A stretch of 7,855 nt of DNA from Cyclobacteriaceae bacterium (GCA_029880385.1 JAOUOM010000076.1:1-7855); one strand, 5' to 3'. Counted from the first letter of the stretch, positions 1-6,574 are shown. Notes: generated by a model not told the origin, from the letters alone. Translations and numbers: made by a program.

Positions 1-258
1 GCCATCGATAGTTAGTTTGGTGGCAGAGTTGGCACCTGTGCGCCATACCTGATCAAAGGGTACTAGGTCACCAAAGATTTTCCTTCCTTTCATGCTTGGT
101 CGGGAATATTCAATGGTGGCATTTACTAGCCCGATCGCCTGTTCGGTTTTTGAGCCTGGGCTGGCAGCCGGTGTGCTGATTTGCTGGGCGACTACATACG
201 AAGAAATAAATGCCAGAAGGAGGGTTAGGAGGGCAGAAATGTTTAATTTTTGCTTCAT
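1..258 (-). CDS. DUF2911 family secreted protein (N-terminal part, cut by window edge)
   Basis: The first 86 residues are visible; the rest lies beyond the left edge. Residues 1-24 form a signal peptide (Lys-containing start, hydrophobic stretch from about 8 to 23, likely cleavage after VVA before QQ), so the product is exported. The following stretch has the pattern I recognise for DUF2911: a P-x-ASPG-like segment near 30-35, EYSRPSMKGRKIFG at 50-63 and VWRTGAN at 71-77. The family is common in Bacteroidota and has no established biochemical role, so none is given. The ATG at 256-258 is chosen because the signal peptide begins there. No Shine-Dalgarno is visible. The gene is divergent from the DNA glycosylase, with only 24 bp between the two starts. 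The family call is from memory of its conserved motifs. Confidence 0.88.
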   Translation of the reverse strand, partial: MKQKLNISALLTLLLAFISSYVVAQQISTPAASPGSKTEQAIGLVNATIEYSRPSMKGRKIFGDLVPFDQVWRTGANSATKLTIDG

Positions 259-282
259 AGTTTATACAATTTTGGTTTTAAA

Positions 283-930
283 ATGAATACTAATGAACCA
301 TACGGGAAATTGCCCCGTACGTTTTATGTTCGCTCGAATGTAGTGGAAATTGCCATGGATTTGGTAGGAAAATACCTATTTACTTTTAATGAAGGACAGT
401 TGACGGGGGGGAGAATAACGGAAACGGAGGCGTATTCCGGCGACGGTGACCGAGCGTGCCATGCTTTTAGGGGGAAGACCAGCCGCAATGCCGTGATGTT
501 TGGGGAAGGGGGTCATGCCTATGTATACCTCTGCTATGGAATGCACCATTTGTTTAATGTAGTGACCAACCGGGAGGGGTGTGCGGATGCGGTTTTGGTA
601 CGGGGGCTCGAACCGGTGGCCGGTGTACAGGTAATGTCGGAAAGGCGTGGACGGAAACCAAAAAGTAAGCTGACAGCCGGACCAGCTACGCTGAGCCAGG
701 CGTTGGGCATCCATACGGGGCTTTCCGGTGCCAGCCTGGAAAGCGATTTTCTTTGGATAGCCAGTGGACCGGAAAAGCCTTTTGAGCTTGTGACCGATCG
801 CAGGGTAGGTGTGGATTATGCAGGGGAAGATGCCTTACGACCCTGGCGGTTTTTTATGAAAGGCAGTCCATGGGTAAGCCGGGGTATACAGAAACCACTT
901 AGCCTTCCACCTGTTCCAGTTCGAAAATGA
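283..930 (+). CDS. 3-methyladenine DNA glycosylase, AAG/MPG family
   Basis: This 215-residue protein is a DNA base-excision-repair glycosylase that removes alkylated purines such as 3-methyladenine, and often hypoxanthine. The family core is intact. GRITETEAY at 43-51 carries the catalytic general base Glu49 (human AAG Glu125) and Tyr51 (Tyr127), and His60 matches His136. The segment SRNAVMFGEGGHAYVYLCYG at 67-86 supplies Tyr82 and Tyr85 (Tyr159 and Tyr162, the latter intercalating in the human enzyme), and Asn92 matches Asn169. The C-terminal PWRFFMKGSPWVSR is also typical, and the length fits bacterial members at about 200 residues. An in-frame ATG at 250 would add 11 residues and overlap the divergent DUF2911 gene; the ATG at 283 is preferred because family similarity begins soon after it. 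The last 32 bp overlap the end of the convergent lipoprotein gene. Confidence 0.95.
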   Translation: MNTNEPYGKLPRTFYVRSNVVEIAMDLVGKYLFTFNEGQLTGGRITETEAYSGDGDRACHAFRGKTSRNAVMFGEGGHAYVYLCYGMHHLFNVVTNREGCADAVLVRGLEPVAGVQVMSERRGRKPKSKLTAGPATLSQALGIHTGLSGASLESDFLWIASGPEKPFELVTDRRVGVDYAGEDALRPWRFFMKGSPWVSRGIQKPLSLPPVPVRK

Positions 931-1654
931 GCAACTGGCCTTTGTAGTTGAGATATTGCATTTTCACAAATCCAAATTCCTCGTCGAACCAGAAATCGTG
1001 TTGCGAATTTCCAAAACTGGCTACGGCATGCGACTGGACGTGCCAGCAATTTTCAAATGTGCGAAACGGGGTTTCGATCTTCGTTTGTTCAAGTACCTCG
1101 TAGGTGTACTCTACTTCATTGTAGTCCCAGTCTCCCCATCCAAAACTTACATAGAGGCCTCCTTTCCACGTTTTTCCTTGTGCAAGGGGCAACATTACCT
1201 TTGGATAGGGTGCTACGTAGGTAAATGCGTAATGATTGTCAAGGATCGGGTGCATCCATACCTGTTCGTCGGTCTCGATGATCCCCGTCCGGGACATTTG
1301 TTTCCAGTCAATGGGTCGTGTCCGGTTTATATTAAGGCTGATAAGTTTTTCAACGTCACCCTTGTCAATTTGAAATTGATGGATCACTTCATCCTGCAGG
1401 GAGGGTTGAGAGGGTAGTGCCTGCCCGGTTGGCATCATCCATACCCTGTTTTTGGAAATGAGGTTATGGTCGGCATCCCAGTATGTGGCTTTATAGGTAA
1501 ATTCGCGACAAGGCCTGAAAATTTGTTTTTTGTTTGAGTTGAGGAGCAGGGCACTGTCCAATGCCTCCCCACTCAGGCAATCAAGTTTTTGAAAAGGTTG
1601 CTGGCATCCGGCCAACGTAGCAATGAAAATAAGGAAAGAAAAGAATTGTTTCAT
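899..1654 (-). CDS. hypothetical lipoprotein, 251 residues
   Basis: I do not recognise this family. The first 17 residues are a lipoprotein signal: MKQFF, a hydrophobic core, then the lipobox LAGC with Cys17 as the lipidated residue. No acidic cluster follows the cysteine, so there is no obvious surface-export signal and a periplasm-facing anchor is likely. The mature part is rich in aromatic residues and short alternating hydrophobic segments, as in a beta-sheet protein. GKTWKGG at 160-166, an aromatic stretch at 168-185 and a C-terminal segment FGFVKMQYLNYKGQ at 227-240 vaguely recall DUF3108/TapB-like lipoproteins, but this is only a suggestion. Cys26 and Cys49 could form a disulfide. An upstream in-frame ATG at 1690 would add 12 residues and overlap the divergent dehydrogenase gene; the start at 1654 gives a proper signal peptide and is chosen. 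Confidence 0.85.
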   Translation of the reverse strand: MKQFFSFLIFIATLAGCQQPFQKLDCLSGEALDSALLLNSNKKQIFRPCREFTYKATYWDADHNLISKNRVWMMPTGQALPSQPSLQDEVIHQFQIDKGDVEKLISLNINRTRPIDWKQMSRTGIIETDEQVWMHPILDNHYAFTYVAPYPKVMLPLAQGKTWKGGLYVSFGWGDWDYNEVEYTYEVLEQTKIETPFRTFENCWHVQSHAVASFGNSQHDFWFDEEFGFVKMQYLNYKGQLLIFELEQVEG

Positions 1655-1683
1655 TTGAAAAAATTTTGTGCAAATAACATAAA

Positions 1684-2610
1684 ATGCCACTATTAATAGA
1701 CTCTACTTCGAAAGATTTATCCCCATGGATCGAAGGAATTAAGAAAGAACTTAACGGAAGTGATCGTATTTTCACCTGGGGGGAGCTTGAAAATCCGGAA
1801 GAAATCACAACGGCGATCGTTTGGAATCATCGCCCGGAATTATTTAGCCGGTTGCCCAATGTTCGTCTCGTTTGCTCCCTTGGTGCAGGAGTGGATCACA
1901 TTATGCGAGACCCTCTTTTGCCGCCAGACGTGCTGGTTTCACGAGTGGTGAGTCCGTATTTGAGTGGTCCCATGAGTAATTTTTGCCTTGGAGCCATTTT
2001 GTACTATCAGCGAAAATTCGATCAGTATTTGATTGATAAAAAAAATAAGGAATGGCATCAGGAATTTAATCCGGAGCGGAATTTCACGATCGGCATCATG
2101 GGCTTGGGTGAACTGGGGACAGACCTGGCCCAAAAGCTTCTGCCGCTTGGGTTTGATGTATACGGATGGAGCCAAAGCCGCAAGCACGTGGAGGGCGTTA
2201 CTTCCTATGTGGCGGATGAACTGGAATTGTTTTTGTCCAGCATTAATGTACTTGTGTGCCTGTTGCCGGCTACTCCGGGGACTAAAGGAATTTTGTCCAG
2301 GCCCCTGTTTTCGAAAATGAACCGGGGAAGTTATCTGATAAATGTGGCCAGGGGACACCATCAGGTAAATGAAGATATACTGGAAGCCCTGAAAGATGGC
2401 ACATTGGCGGGGGCATTTTTGGATGTTTTTCCGGAGGAACCACTTCCTGCGGATAGTCCGATGTGGGAACACCCGGACGTATTTATCACGCCGCATATTG
2501 CAGTAGTGACCAAACGGGAAGCAGCTATTCCGCAAATTGTGGCCAATCATTTTCGGGTGATCGCGGGAGAGGAACCGGAAAATAAGGTGGATAGGAAAAA
2601 AGGCTATTAA
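1684..2610 (+). CDS. ghrA: D-isomer-specific 2-hydroxyacid dehydrogenase, GhrA-like (glyoxylate/hydroxypyruvate reductase A)
   Basis: This 308-residue cytoplasmic NAD(P)H-dependent oxidoreductase resembles E. coli GhrA (312 residues), which reduces glyoxylate to glycolate and hydroxypyruvate to glycerate. Shared landmarks are LGAGVD at 66-71, FTIGIMGLGELG at 134-145 with the Rossmann glycine pattern Gly140-x-Gly142-x-x-Gly145, and the catalytic set Arg223 (in NVARG), Glu252 (in PEEPLP) and His271 (in TPH). The extreme C-terminus VDRKKGY is nearly the same as the end of the E. coli enzyme. Ser/Arg residues in WSQSRK at 162-167, just after the second strand, fit NADPH preference, which is an inference. 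The substrate is not proven by sequence, since related dehydrogenases use other 2-keto acids. The start lies 29 bp from the divergent lipoprotein start, and a hairpin terminator follows the stop within 10 bp. Confidence 0.92.
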   Translation: MPLLIDSTSKDLSPWIEGIKKELNGSDRIFTWGELENPEEITTAIVWNHRPELFSRLPNVRLVCSLGAGVDHIMRDPLLPPDVLVSRVVSPYLSGPMSNFCLGAILYYQRKFDQYLIDKKNKEWHQEFNPERNFTIGIMGLGELGTDLAQKLLPLGFDVYGWSQSRKHVEGVTSYVADELELFLSSINVLVCLLPATPGTKGILSRPLFSKMNRGSYLINVARGHHQVNEDILEALKDGTLAGAFLDVFPEEPLPADSPMWEHPDVFITPHIAVVTKREAAIPQIVANHFRVIAGEEPENKVDRKKGY

Positions 2611-2618
2611 TGAAAAAA

Positions 2619-2638
2619 CCCGAACCATTTAGTTCGGG
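2619..2638 (+). terminator. probable intrinsic terminator after the GhrA-like gene
   Basis: A perfect 7-bp stem (CCCGAAC pairing with GTTCGGG) encloses a 6-nt loop and begins 9 bp after the dehydrogenase stop codon. It is preceded by six A residues and followed by CAAATTT, so the T-tract on the plus strand is weak. Read on the minus strand, the same hairpin has a run of six T residues and looks like a stronger terminator, so it may work in both directions. Confidence 0.65.
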
Positions 2639-2660
2639 CAAATTTCATTCATAACACATG

Positions 2661-2691
2661 TTTGCCTATATTGAATAGTAGGCTATTTAAT
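2661..2691 (+). promoter_or_regulatory. candidate promoter for the PD40/OmpA gene (weak)
   Basis: A TTTG at 2661-2664 is followed after 19 nt by TATTTAAT at 2684-2691, which fits the TA start of the Bacteroidota TAnnTTTG box but not its TTTG half. It lies in the 138-bp gap after the terminator and would give a leader of about 50 nt. A 5-bp inverted repeat, GCCTA at 2664-2668 and TAGGC at 2679-2683, falls inside the spacer and could be an operator or chance. The region is very AT-rich, so chance matches are likely. Confidence 0.25.
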
Positions 2692-2748
2692 AAGTATTAT
2701 GCAATATTATATACAAAAAATCATATAAACAATTTTTGGTATTGATTT

Positions 2749-4308
2749 ATGAAAAAAATATATTCAAATAGTTATATTATAATTTCTGCCTTGCTGTTGA
2801 TAAATGCCCGGATAGTACACGCCCAGCAGGAGCAGCTGACATTTTTTGGAAAGGCCGAACCGGTTCCGGAATTGAATTCGGCATATGATGAGAACTTTTT
2901 GGCTGTTGATTATGCTGGGGACAAACTGGTATTTTCAAGGAAGTACCATCCCGGAAATGTGGGGGGGAGTAAAAATCCCGGTGATATTTGGTTTGCCTTA
3001 AACGATACCATTTGGTCAAATCCCAGTCCGTCTACCAATGTGGATGCCGTCCAGATCGTAACGCCTGTCGGGTTTGTGGAGAAAGGGACAAAGCTAATAT
3101 ATGCTACGACACGCCTGAATTATACCCGGTATGAAACGACCCTGTGGAGTGCGGGCTTTTCTAACGGGCAGTTGGATAACGTCCAGGTCTTATCGGTCCC
3201 GTATTTTTCAAATCAATCCGCCCATCTTTCCGGTTCTCTGTCGTTTGACGGACGCTACATGCTGCTGTCGATGGAAAGCCGGACAAGTTTTGGTGTGGAG
3301 GATCTTTATGTGGTTCAGCGCATGGACGATGGAAGCTGGTCAGCACCTAAAAATTTGGGATATGCTGTCAATACCCCTTTTCAGGAGTACACGCCTTTTC
3401 TGGCAGCAGACAATGAGACACTGATATTTGCCTCAAATGGACGTGATGGGGGCATGGGTAGTTTTGACCTGTACATGGCCCGGCGATTGGACGATACCTG
3501 GCAAAACTGGAGTCCACCTGTAAACCTCGGCCAGCAAATCAATACACAGGGCTCTGAGATGTCGTTTGTCCTTCCCCCTGGTTCCGATTATGCATATTTT
3601 GTATCGACAACTGATAGTGATGGCTATGGGGATGTCAAAAAAATACGCGTGACCAGTCAGATAAAGGAAAACCTGGAAGCTGATGTTCCGGTTTTGGAAG
3701 TTGTTGCCGAAAAATTGCTATCCCAAAAGTGGATTGTTTTGCGGGATTCAGATACAGGCCTGGAAATACCGGGTAGTATGCAGGTGTCGAATGATACCAT
3801 GAACCTGCAATTGGACGCTCCGGTTTCACTGGCGTATGACCGTCTTCCCGATGTACGGATAGATGCGGCATCACCCGGTTATATGGGACGCCAGCAGTTT
3901 TTGACCAGTGCCATGTTGTCGTCGATGGATACGGTTTTTGTCGATTTGCAGGCTCTGCGGGTAGGAGCTACCATCAAAATGGAACATGTACTCTTTTACC
4001 AGGGGACGGCAAATATCATTGAGGGATCAGAGAAAGAAATTGAACGGGTGGTTTTACTGATGGTGGAAAACCCTTCCATGCGGATAGAACTGCGGGGCCA
4101 TACAGACAATAACGGCGATCCTGTGCTAAATTATGAGCTGTCAAAAGAGCGCGTCGATGAAATCAGGAACTACATGATGGCACGGGGAATAGCCTATAAG
4201 CGTATTACCGGAAAAGGATATGGGGGCAATGCGCCCATTGCCCCGAATGATACCGAGGAAAACCGGAAGCTTAACCGTCGGGTTGAGTTTGTAATTATTT
4301 CAAATTAA
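2749..4308 (+). CDS. OmpA family protein with PD40 (WD40-like) beta-propeller repeats
   Basis: This 519-residue envelope protein has three parts. Residues 1-25 are a signal peptide ending VHA before QQ. Residues from about 45 to 300 carry PD40/WD40-like propeller blades, clearest at 157-190 (LSFDGRYML, then DLYVVQ), at 211-245 (TPFLAADNETLIFAS, then DLYMARR) and at 268-300. Each of the first two clear blades is followed by a W-S-x-P-x-NLG linker. Residues from about 405 to 517 are a complete OmpA C-terminal domain. In it, Asp453 (GHTDNNG) and Arg468 (LSKERVDEI) match the OmpA Asp271 and Arg286 that bind diaminopimelate of peptidoglycan, and NRKLNRRVEF closes the domain. The product is expected to tie an outer-membrane or periplasmic complex to the cell wall. 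This architecture is common in Bacteroidota, including type IX secretion and motility proteins such as PorE/SprE-like factors, but no partner gene is present here. It lacks a lipobox. The stop codon overlaps that of ggt. Confidence 0.93.
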   Translation: MKKIYSNSYIIISALLLINARIVHAQQEQLTFFGKAEPVPELNSAYDENFLAVDYAGDKLVFSRKYHPGNVGGSKNPGDIWFALNDTIWSNPSPSTNVDAVQIVTPVGFVEKGTKLIYATTRLNYTRYETTLWSAGFSNGQLDNVQVLSVPYFSNQSAHLSGSLSFDGRYMLLSMESRTSFGVEDLYVVQRMDDGSWSAPKNLGYAVNTPFQEYTPFLAADNETLIFASNGRDGGMGSFDLYMARRLDDTWQNWSPPVNLGQQINTQGSEMSFVLPPGSDYAYFVSTTDSDGYGDVKKIRVTSQIKENLEADVPVLEVVAEKLLSQKWIVLRDSDTGLEIPGSMQVSNDTMNLQLDAPVSLAYDRLPDVRIDAASPGYMGRQQFLTSAMLSSMDTVFVDLQALRVGATIKMEHVLFYQGTANIIEGSEKEIERVVLLMVENPSMRIELRGHTDNNGDPVLNYELSKERVDEIRNYMMARGIAYKRITGKGYGGNAPIAPNDTEENRKLNRRVEFVIISN

Positions 4309-6011
4309 AAACCACCGGCATAGTCATCGCCACGGTTGTAATCGGCTCCTCCCTCGAACGTACTGTCGGGGAGGGCCAGGATTGCATCCACTTTGCCAAG
4401 TCCTGACCGAAACTCGATGACGTGTCCCATGGCTTCCAGTTCGCTTTGCGTTTTTTCACTTAGTCGGCCTTTTTCGGCCACAATGATATCGGGGAGCCAC
4501 TGACTGTGTAGTCTGGGGGCATTTACGGCTTCCTGCATGGTCATTCCATGGTCGATTACATTAAGGATGCTTTGGAACACAGACGTAATGATGGTCGCAC
4601 CACCGGGTGTTCCCGTGACCATAAACAAGCGATTGTCTTTTTCGACAATAGTAGGCGTCATGCTACTTAACATCCGCTTGCCAGGAGCAATGGCATTGGC
4701 CTCGGCACCTACCAGGCCAAACATATTGGGGATGCCGGGTTTGGCACTGAAATCATCCATTTCGTTGTTAAGGAAAAATCCGGCACCCTGCACCATTACT
4801 TTGCAACCAAAGTAACCGTTTAAGGTGGTAGTGACGGATATGGCATTTCCTTCCCTGTCTACGATGGAATAATGGGTTGTTTGCACACTTTCTATTATTT
4901 CCACCTTGCCTTCTTTAATGTCTTCGGAGGAAGTTTTGCGTTTTTGGTTAATGTCCGAATATCTTTTTTTGTTGTATTCAGGATCCAGCAGCATTGCGAC
5001 GGGCACCTCATAATAATCGGGATCGCCGAGGTAGGTGGCACGGTCAGCGTAGACCCTGCGTTCCAGTTCGGTCATCAGGTGAATGGTAGCGGACGTGTTA
5101 TGGCCGGTTTTGCCAAAATCATAGCGTTCGGCACCCTGGAGCAACTGGATGAGTGCGACGCCACCGCTGGAGGGGGGAGGCATGGAAATGATACGATGGC
5201 CTTTGTATTCGCCAGTGACCGGTTGCCTCCATTTCACTTCGTATGTTTCCAGGTCTTCAAATGAGATAAGTCCGTTTCCTGATTGCATTTCTTTTACAAT
5301 CTGGTCAGCCACAATGCCTTTGTAGAAACCGTCCCTGCCCTGGTTTTGAATAAAGGAGAGGGTAGCAGCCAGCTCGCGTTGCACACTACTATCGCCTTTT
5401 GCCCATCCGCCTTCTTTTATTGCCCATGTGCCATACTTGTTGGCTTTTTTAAAATCCTCCTGTGCGTCATTCAGGTTAGAAGCAGCGAGTTCTGTCAGCA
5501 GGTGCCCATGGTAGGCCAAACGGATAGCCGGGATCAACAGGTCGGACCAGGGCAAGGATCCGTATTCCTGATAAAGAGCCCACATACCGGCAACGGATCC
5601 GGGTACGCCGGCAGCCAGATGCCCCAGGCGGCTTTTCAAGGGTATAACATCACCATTCTCATCCAGATACATATCGCGCGAGGCAGCTTTGGGTGCTTTT
5701 TCCCTGAAATCAAGCGTGGTACTTTCCCCATTTTTGTTCCGGATCACGGCAAACCCGCCTCCGCCTATATTGCCGGCTTCAGGAAATACCACCTGAAGGG
5801 CAAAATGAACCGCGATGGCAGCATCAAAGGCATTACCGCCCTGTCGCATGATTTCCAATCCTGCCTCGGTAGCCAGTGGATGTGCACTTACGATCATGGC
5901 CGAGTCACCAATAGGCCCTCTTTCACTCGTTTTTTGTATGGCAAGCGGCTGTTGCTTGCATGCTATCAATGCAATGACAGCTAAAATGGTAAAAAACAGA
6001 TTCTTTTTCAT
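4305..6011 (-). CDS. ggt: gamma-glutamyltransferase (lipoprotein form)
   Basis: This 568-residue Ntn-hydrolase splits or transfers the gamma-glutamyl group of glutathione and related peptides. It is made as one chain that cuts itself into large and small subunits. Thr378 in QTTHYS is the predicted self-cleavage site and nucleophile (E. coli Thr391), placing the small subunit at 378-568. Other matching residues are Arg103 in LDFREKAP (Arg114), Thr396 (Thr409), Asn415/Asn416, Asp420 (Asp433), Ser449-Ser450 (the SS of the oxyanion region) and the GTPGG at 467-471. Glu417 stands where E. coli has Gln430. The lid loop (PGIPNMFGLVG, 425-435) is present, as in the E. coli type. Instead of the usual soluble export signal, residues 1-18 form a lipoprotein signal ending LIAC, so the enzyme is probably membrane-anchored in the periplasm. 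It lies 36 bp downstream of the mini-lipoprotein gene, probably in one operon. Confidence 0.96.
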   Translation of the reverse strand: MKKNLFFTILAVIALIACKQQPLAIQKTSERGPIGDSAMIVSAHPLATEAGLEIMRQGGNAFDAAIAVHFALQVVFPEAGNIGGGGFAVIRNKNGESTTLDFREKAPKAASRDMYLDENGDVIPLKSRLGHLAAGVPGSVAGMWALYQEYGSLPWSDLLIPAIRLAYHGHLLTELAASNLNDAQEDFKKANKYGTWAIKEGGWAKGDSSVQRELAATLSFIQNQGRDGFYKGIVADQIVKEMQSGNGLISFEDLETYEVKWRQPVTGEYKGHRIISMPPPSSGGVALIQLLQGAERYDFGKTGHNTSATIHLMTELERRVYADRATYLGDPDYYEVPVAMLLDPEYNKKRYSDINQKRKTSSEDIKEGKVEIIESVQTTHYSIVDREGNAISVTTTLNGYFGCKVMVQGAGFFLNNEMDDFSAKPGIPNMFGLVGAEANAIAPGKRMLSSMTPTIVEKDNRLFMVTGTPGGATIITSVFQSILNVIDHGMTMQEAVNAPRLHSQWLPDIIVAEKGRLSEKTQSELEAMGHVIEFRSGLGKVDAILALPDSTFEGGADYNRGDDYAGGF

Positions 6012-6047
6012 CTCAAATGAAGTATAGCGGTACGTTTGTTTTGTAAG

Positions 6048-6224
6048 TTAAAATGCCCTGAAACGAACAGTTTTGGTGCGTTTTTTTTTATGGTGTTTTT
6101 TATGGTTGTATGCGGTAAGGTGCCTTTTTGGCTTGGTTACTTTCACGATATGGGTCTTGCCTGAGCAGCCATTCAAACTGGTAAAAAGAAACAGGACGCC
6201 TATAATTCGTAAGGTATATCGCAT
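6048..6224 (-). CDS. small, highly basic lipoprotein (58 residues)
   Basis: This short gene lies just upstream of ggt on the same strand. Its start is fixed: an in-frame TGA at 6231-6233 lies three codons upstream, and ATG 6222-6224 is the only start before the signal. Residues 1-20 read as a lipoprotein signal: Arg2 and Arg6, hydrophobic IIGVLFLFTS, lipobox LNGC with Cys20 as the lipid site. The 38-residue mature tail holds 10 Lys, 4 Arg and 5 His and no Asp or Glu, with the clusters HKKHHKKKR (41-49) and KTVRFRAF at the end. I know no named family. It could bind lipopolysaccharide, nucleic acid, peptidoglycan or metal, but nothing in the sequence decides this. A run of nine A codes the three lysines at 46-48. 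The signal peptide, clean reading frame and 36-bp distance to ggt support a real gene. Confidence 0.7.
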   Translation of the reverse strand: MRYTLRIIGVLFLFTSLNGCSGKTHIVKVTKPKRHLTAYNHKKHHKKKRTKTVRFRAF

Positions 6225-6343
6225 TCGGGATCAATTGACACGTGAGGCAATACTAGTGAAATTGAATTAAAATGTAAATGGGAATCGCAGCAGAGGAAAT
6301 GTAATAATCCAATATGTATACGAGCTATATTTCGGTTATTTCA

Positions 6344-6355
6344 TGCAAAATTGCA
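6344..6355. repeat. short palindrome TGCAAAATTGCA
   Basis: Perfect inverted repeat: TGCAA and TTGCA with a 2-nt centre, or 6-bp arms if the central AA/TT is counted as symmetric. It lies 120 bp upstream of the mini-lipoprotein start and could be a regulator site. In AT-rich DNA a 12-bp palindrome may arise by chance. Confidence 0.35.
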
Positions 6356-6452
6356 GAATAACAATAAAATATTGCATTTAAGCAGGTTACCTCGTGACAG
6401 AAAAGTGGATATACATGGTAACGTCCCTTTCCTTTAGTTGCGGATGGTATTA

Positions 6453-6469
6453 TTTAATTTGCAATTAAA
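6453..6469. repeat. inverted repeat TTTAATT-TGC-AATTAAA
   Basis: Perfect 7-bp arms around a 3-nt centre, about 75 bp upstream of the -33 box of the rightward promoter. It is close to symmetric, as protein-binding sites often are, but the arms are purely A/T, which weakens its significance. Confidence 0.4.
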
Positions 6470-6495
6470 GTTGGGATATATATAACTTCTTATCT

Positions 6496-6520
6496 ATCAG
6501 TGGATATAAATTACACTGAT
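6496..6520. repeat. inverted repeat ATCAGTG-N11-CACTGAT, possible operator
   Basis: Perfect 7-bp arms of mixed base content are separated by 11 nt, so the half-sites lie about 18 bp apart centre to centre. The right arm ends 22 bp upstream of the -33 box at 6543. Spacing and position are what one would expect for a dimeric activator bound upstream of a promoter. It is less likely to be an RNA hairpin because it lies upstream of the predicted transcription start. No regulator is identified. Confidence 0.5.
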
Positions 6521-6542
6521 TAAAGAAAAAAGTAAAAGATAT

Positions 6543-6574
6543 TTTGTGAAACGGTAGGTTATTCTCTATCTTTC
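6543..6574 (+). promoter_or_regulatory. Bacteroidota-type sigma(A) promoter for the 267-residue protein gene
   Basis: TTTG at 6543-6546 is followed, after exactly 20 nt, by TATCTTTC at 6567-6574. This matches the -33/-7 consensus of Bacteroidota (TTTG, then TAnnTTTG) in every specified position except the last. Transcription would begin near 6577-6582, giving an untranslated leader of about 55 nt before the ATG at 6636. The leader has no Shine-Dalgarno, which is usual in this phylum. This is the best promoter match in the window. Confidence 0.7.

Noticed and set aside
92..286. Plus-strand 64-codon reading frame at the left edge
   Set aside because: It is antisense to the DUF2911 gene, whose motifs and signal peptide are clear.
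956..1417. Plus-strand 153-codon reading frame
   Set aside because: It is antisense to the 251-residue lipoprotein gene, with no recognisable domain.
1939..2628. Minus-strand reading frame of 229 codons opposite the GhrA-like gene
   Set aside because: The composition is unlike a real protein and the plus strand carries a full dehydrogenase with active-site residues.
2749..4308. Assigning the PD40/OmpA protein to type IX secretion (PorE/SprE-like)
   Set aside because: The architecture is shared by many envelope proteins and no type IX gene lies nearby, so only the general architecture is called.
5283..5984. Long plus-strand reading frame of 233 codons antisense to ggt
   Set aside because: It is a shadow of the ggt coding frame, with no domain or signal. 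The GGT frame has all catalytic residues.
6073..6270. Plus-strand 65-codon reading frame with a TTG start
   Set aside because: It lies antisense to the mini-lipoprotein gene, starts in a T-rich run with no supporting promoter, and has no family-like sequence. The opposite strand has a proper signal peptide and lipobox.
6386..6422. Inverted repeat GTTACC-N25-GGTAAC
   Set aside because: The arms are only 6 bp with a long spacer, which is expected by chance in a gap of this size.
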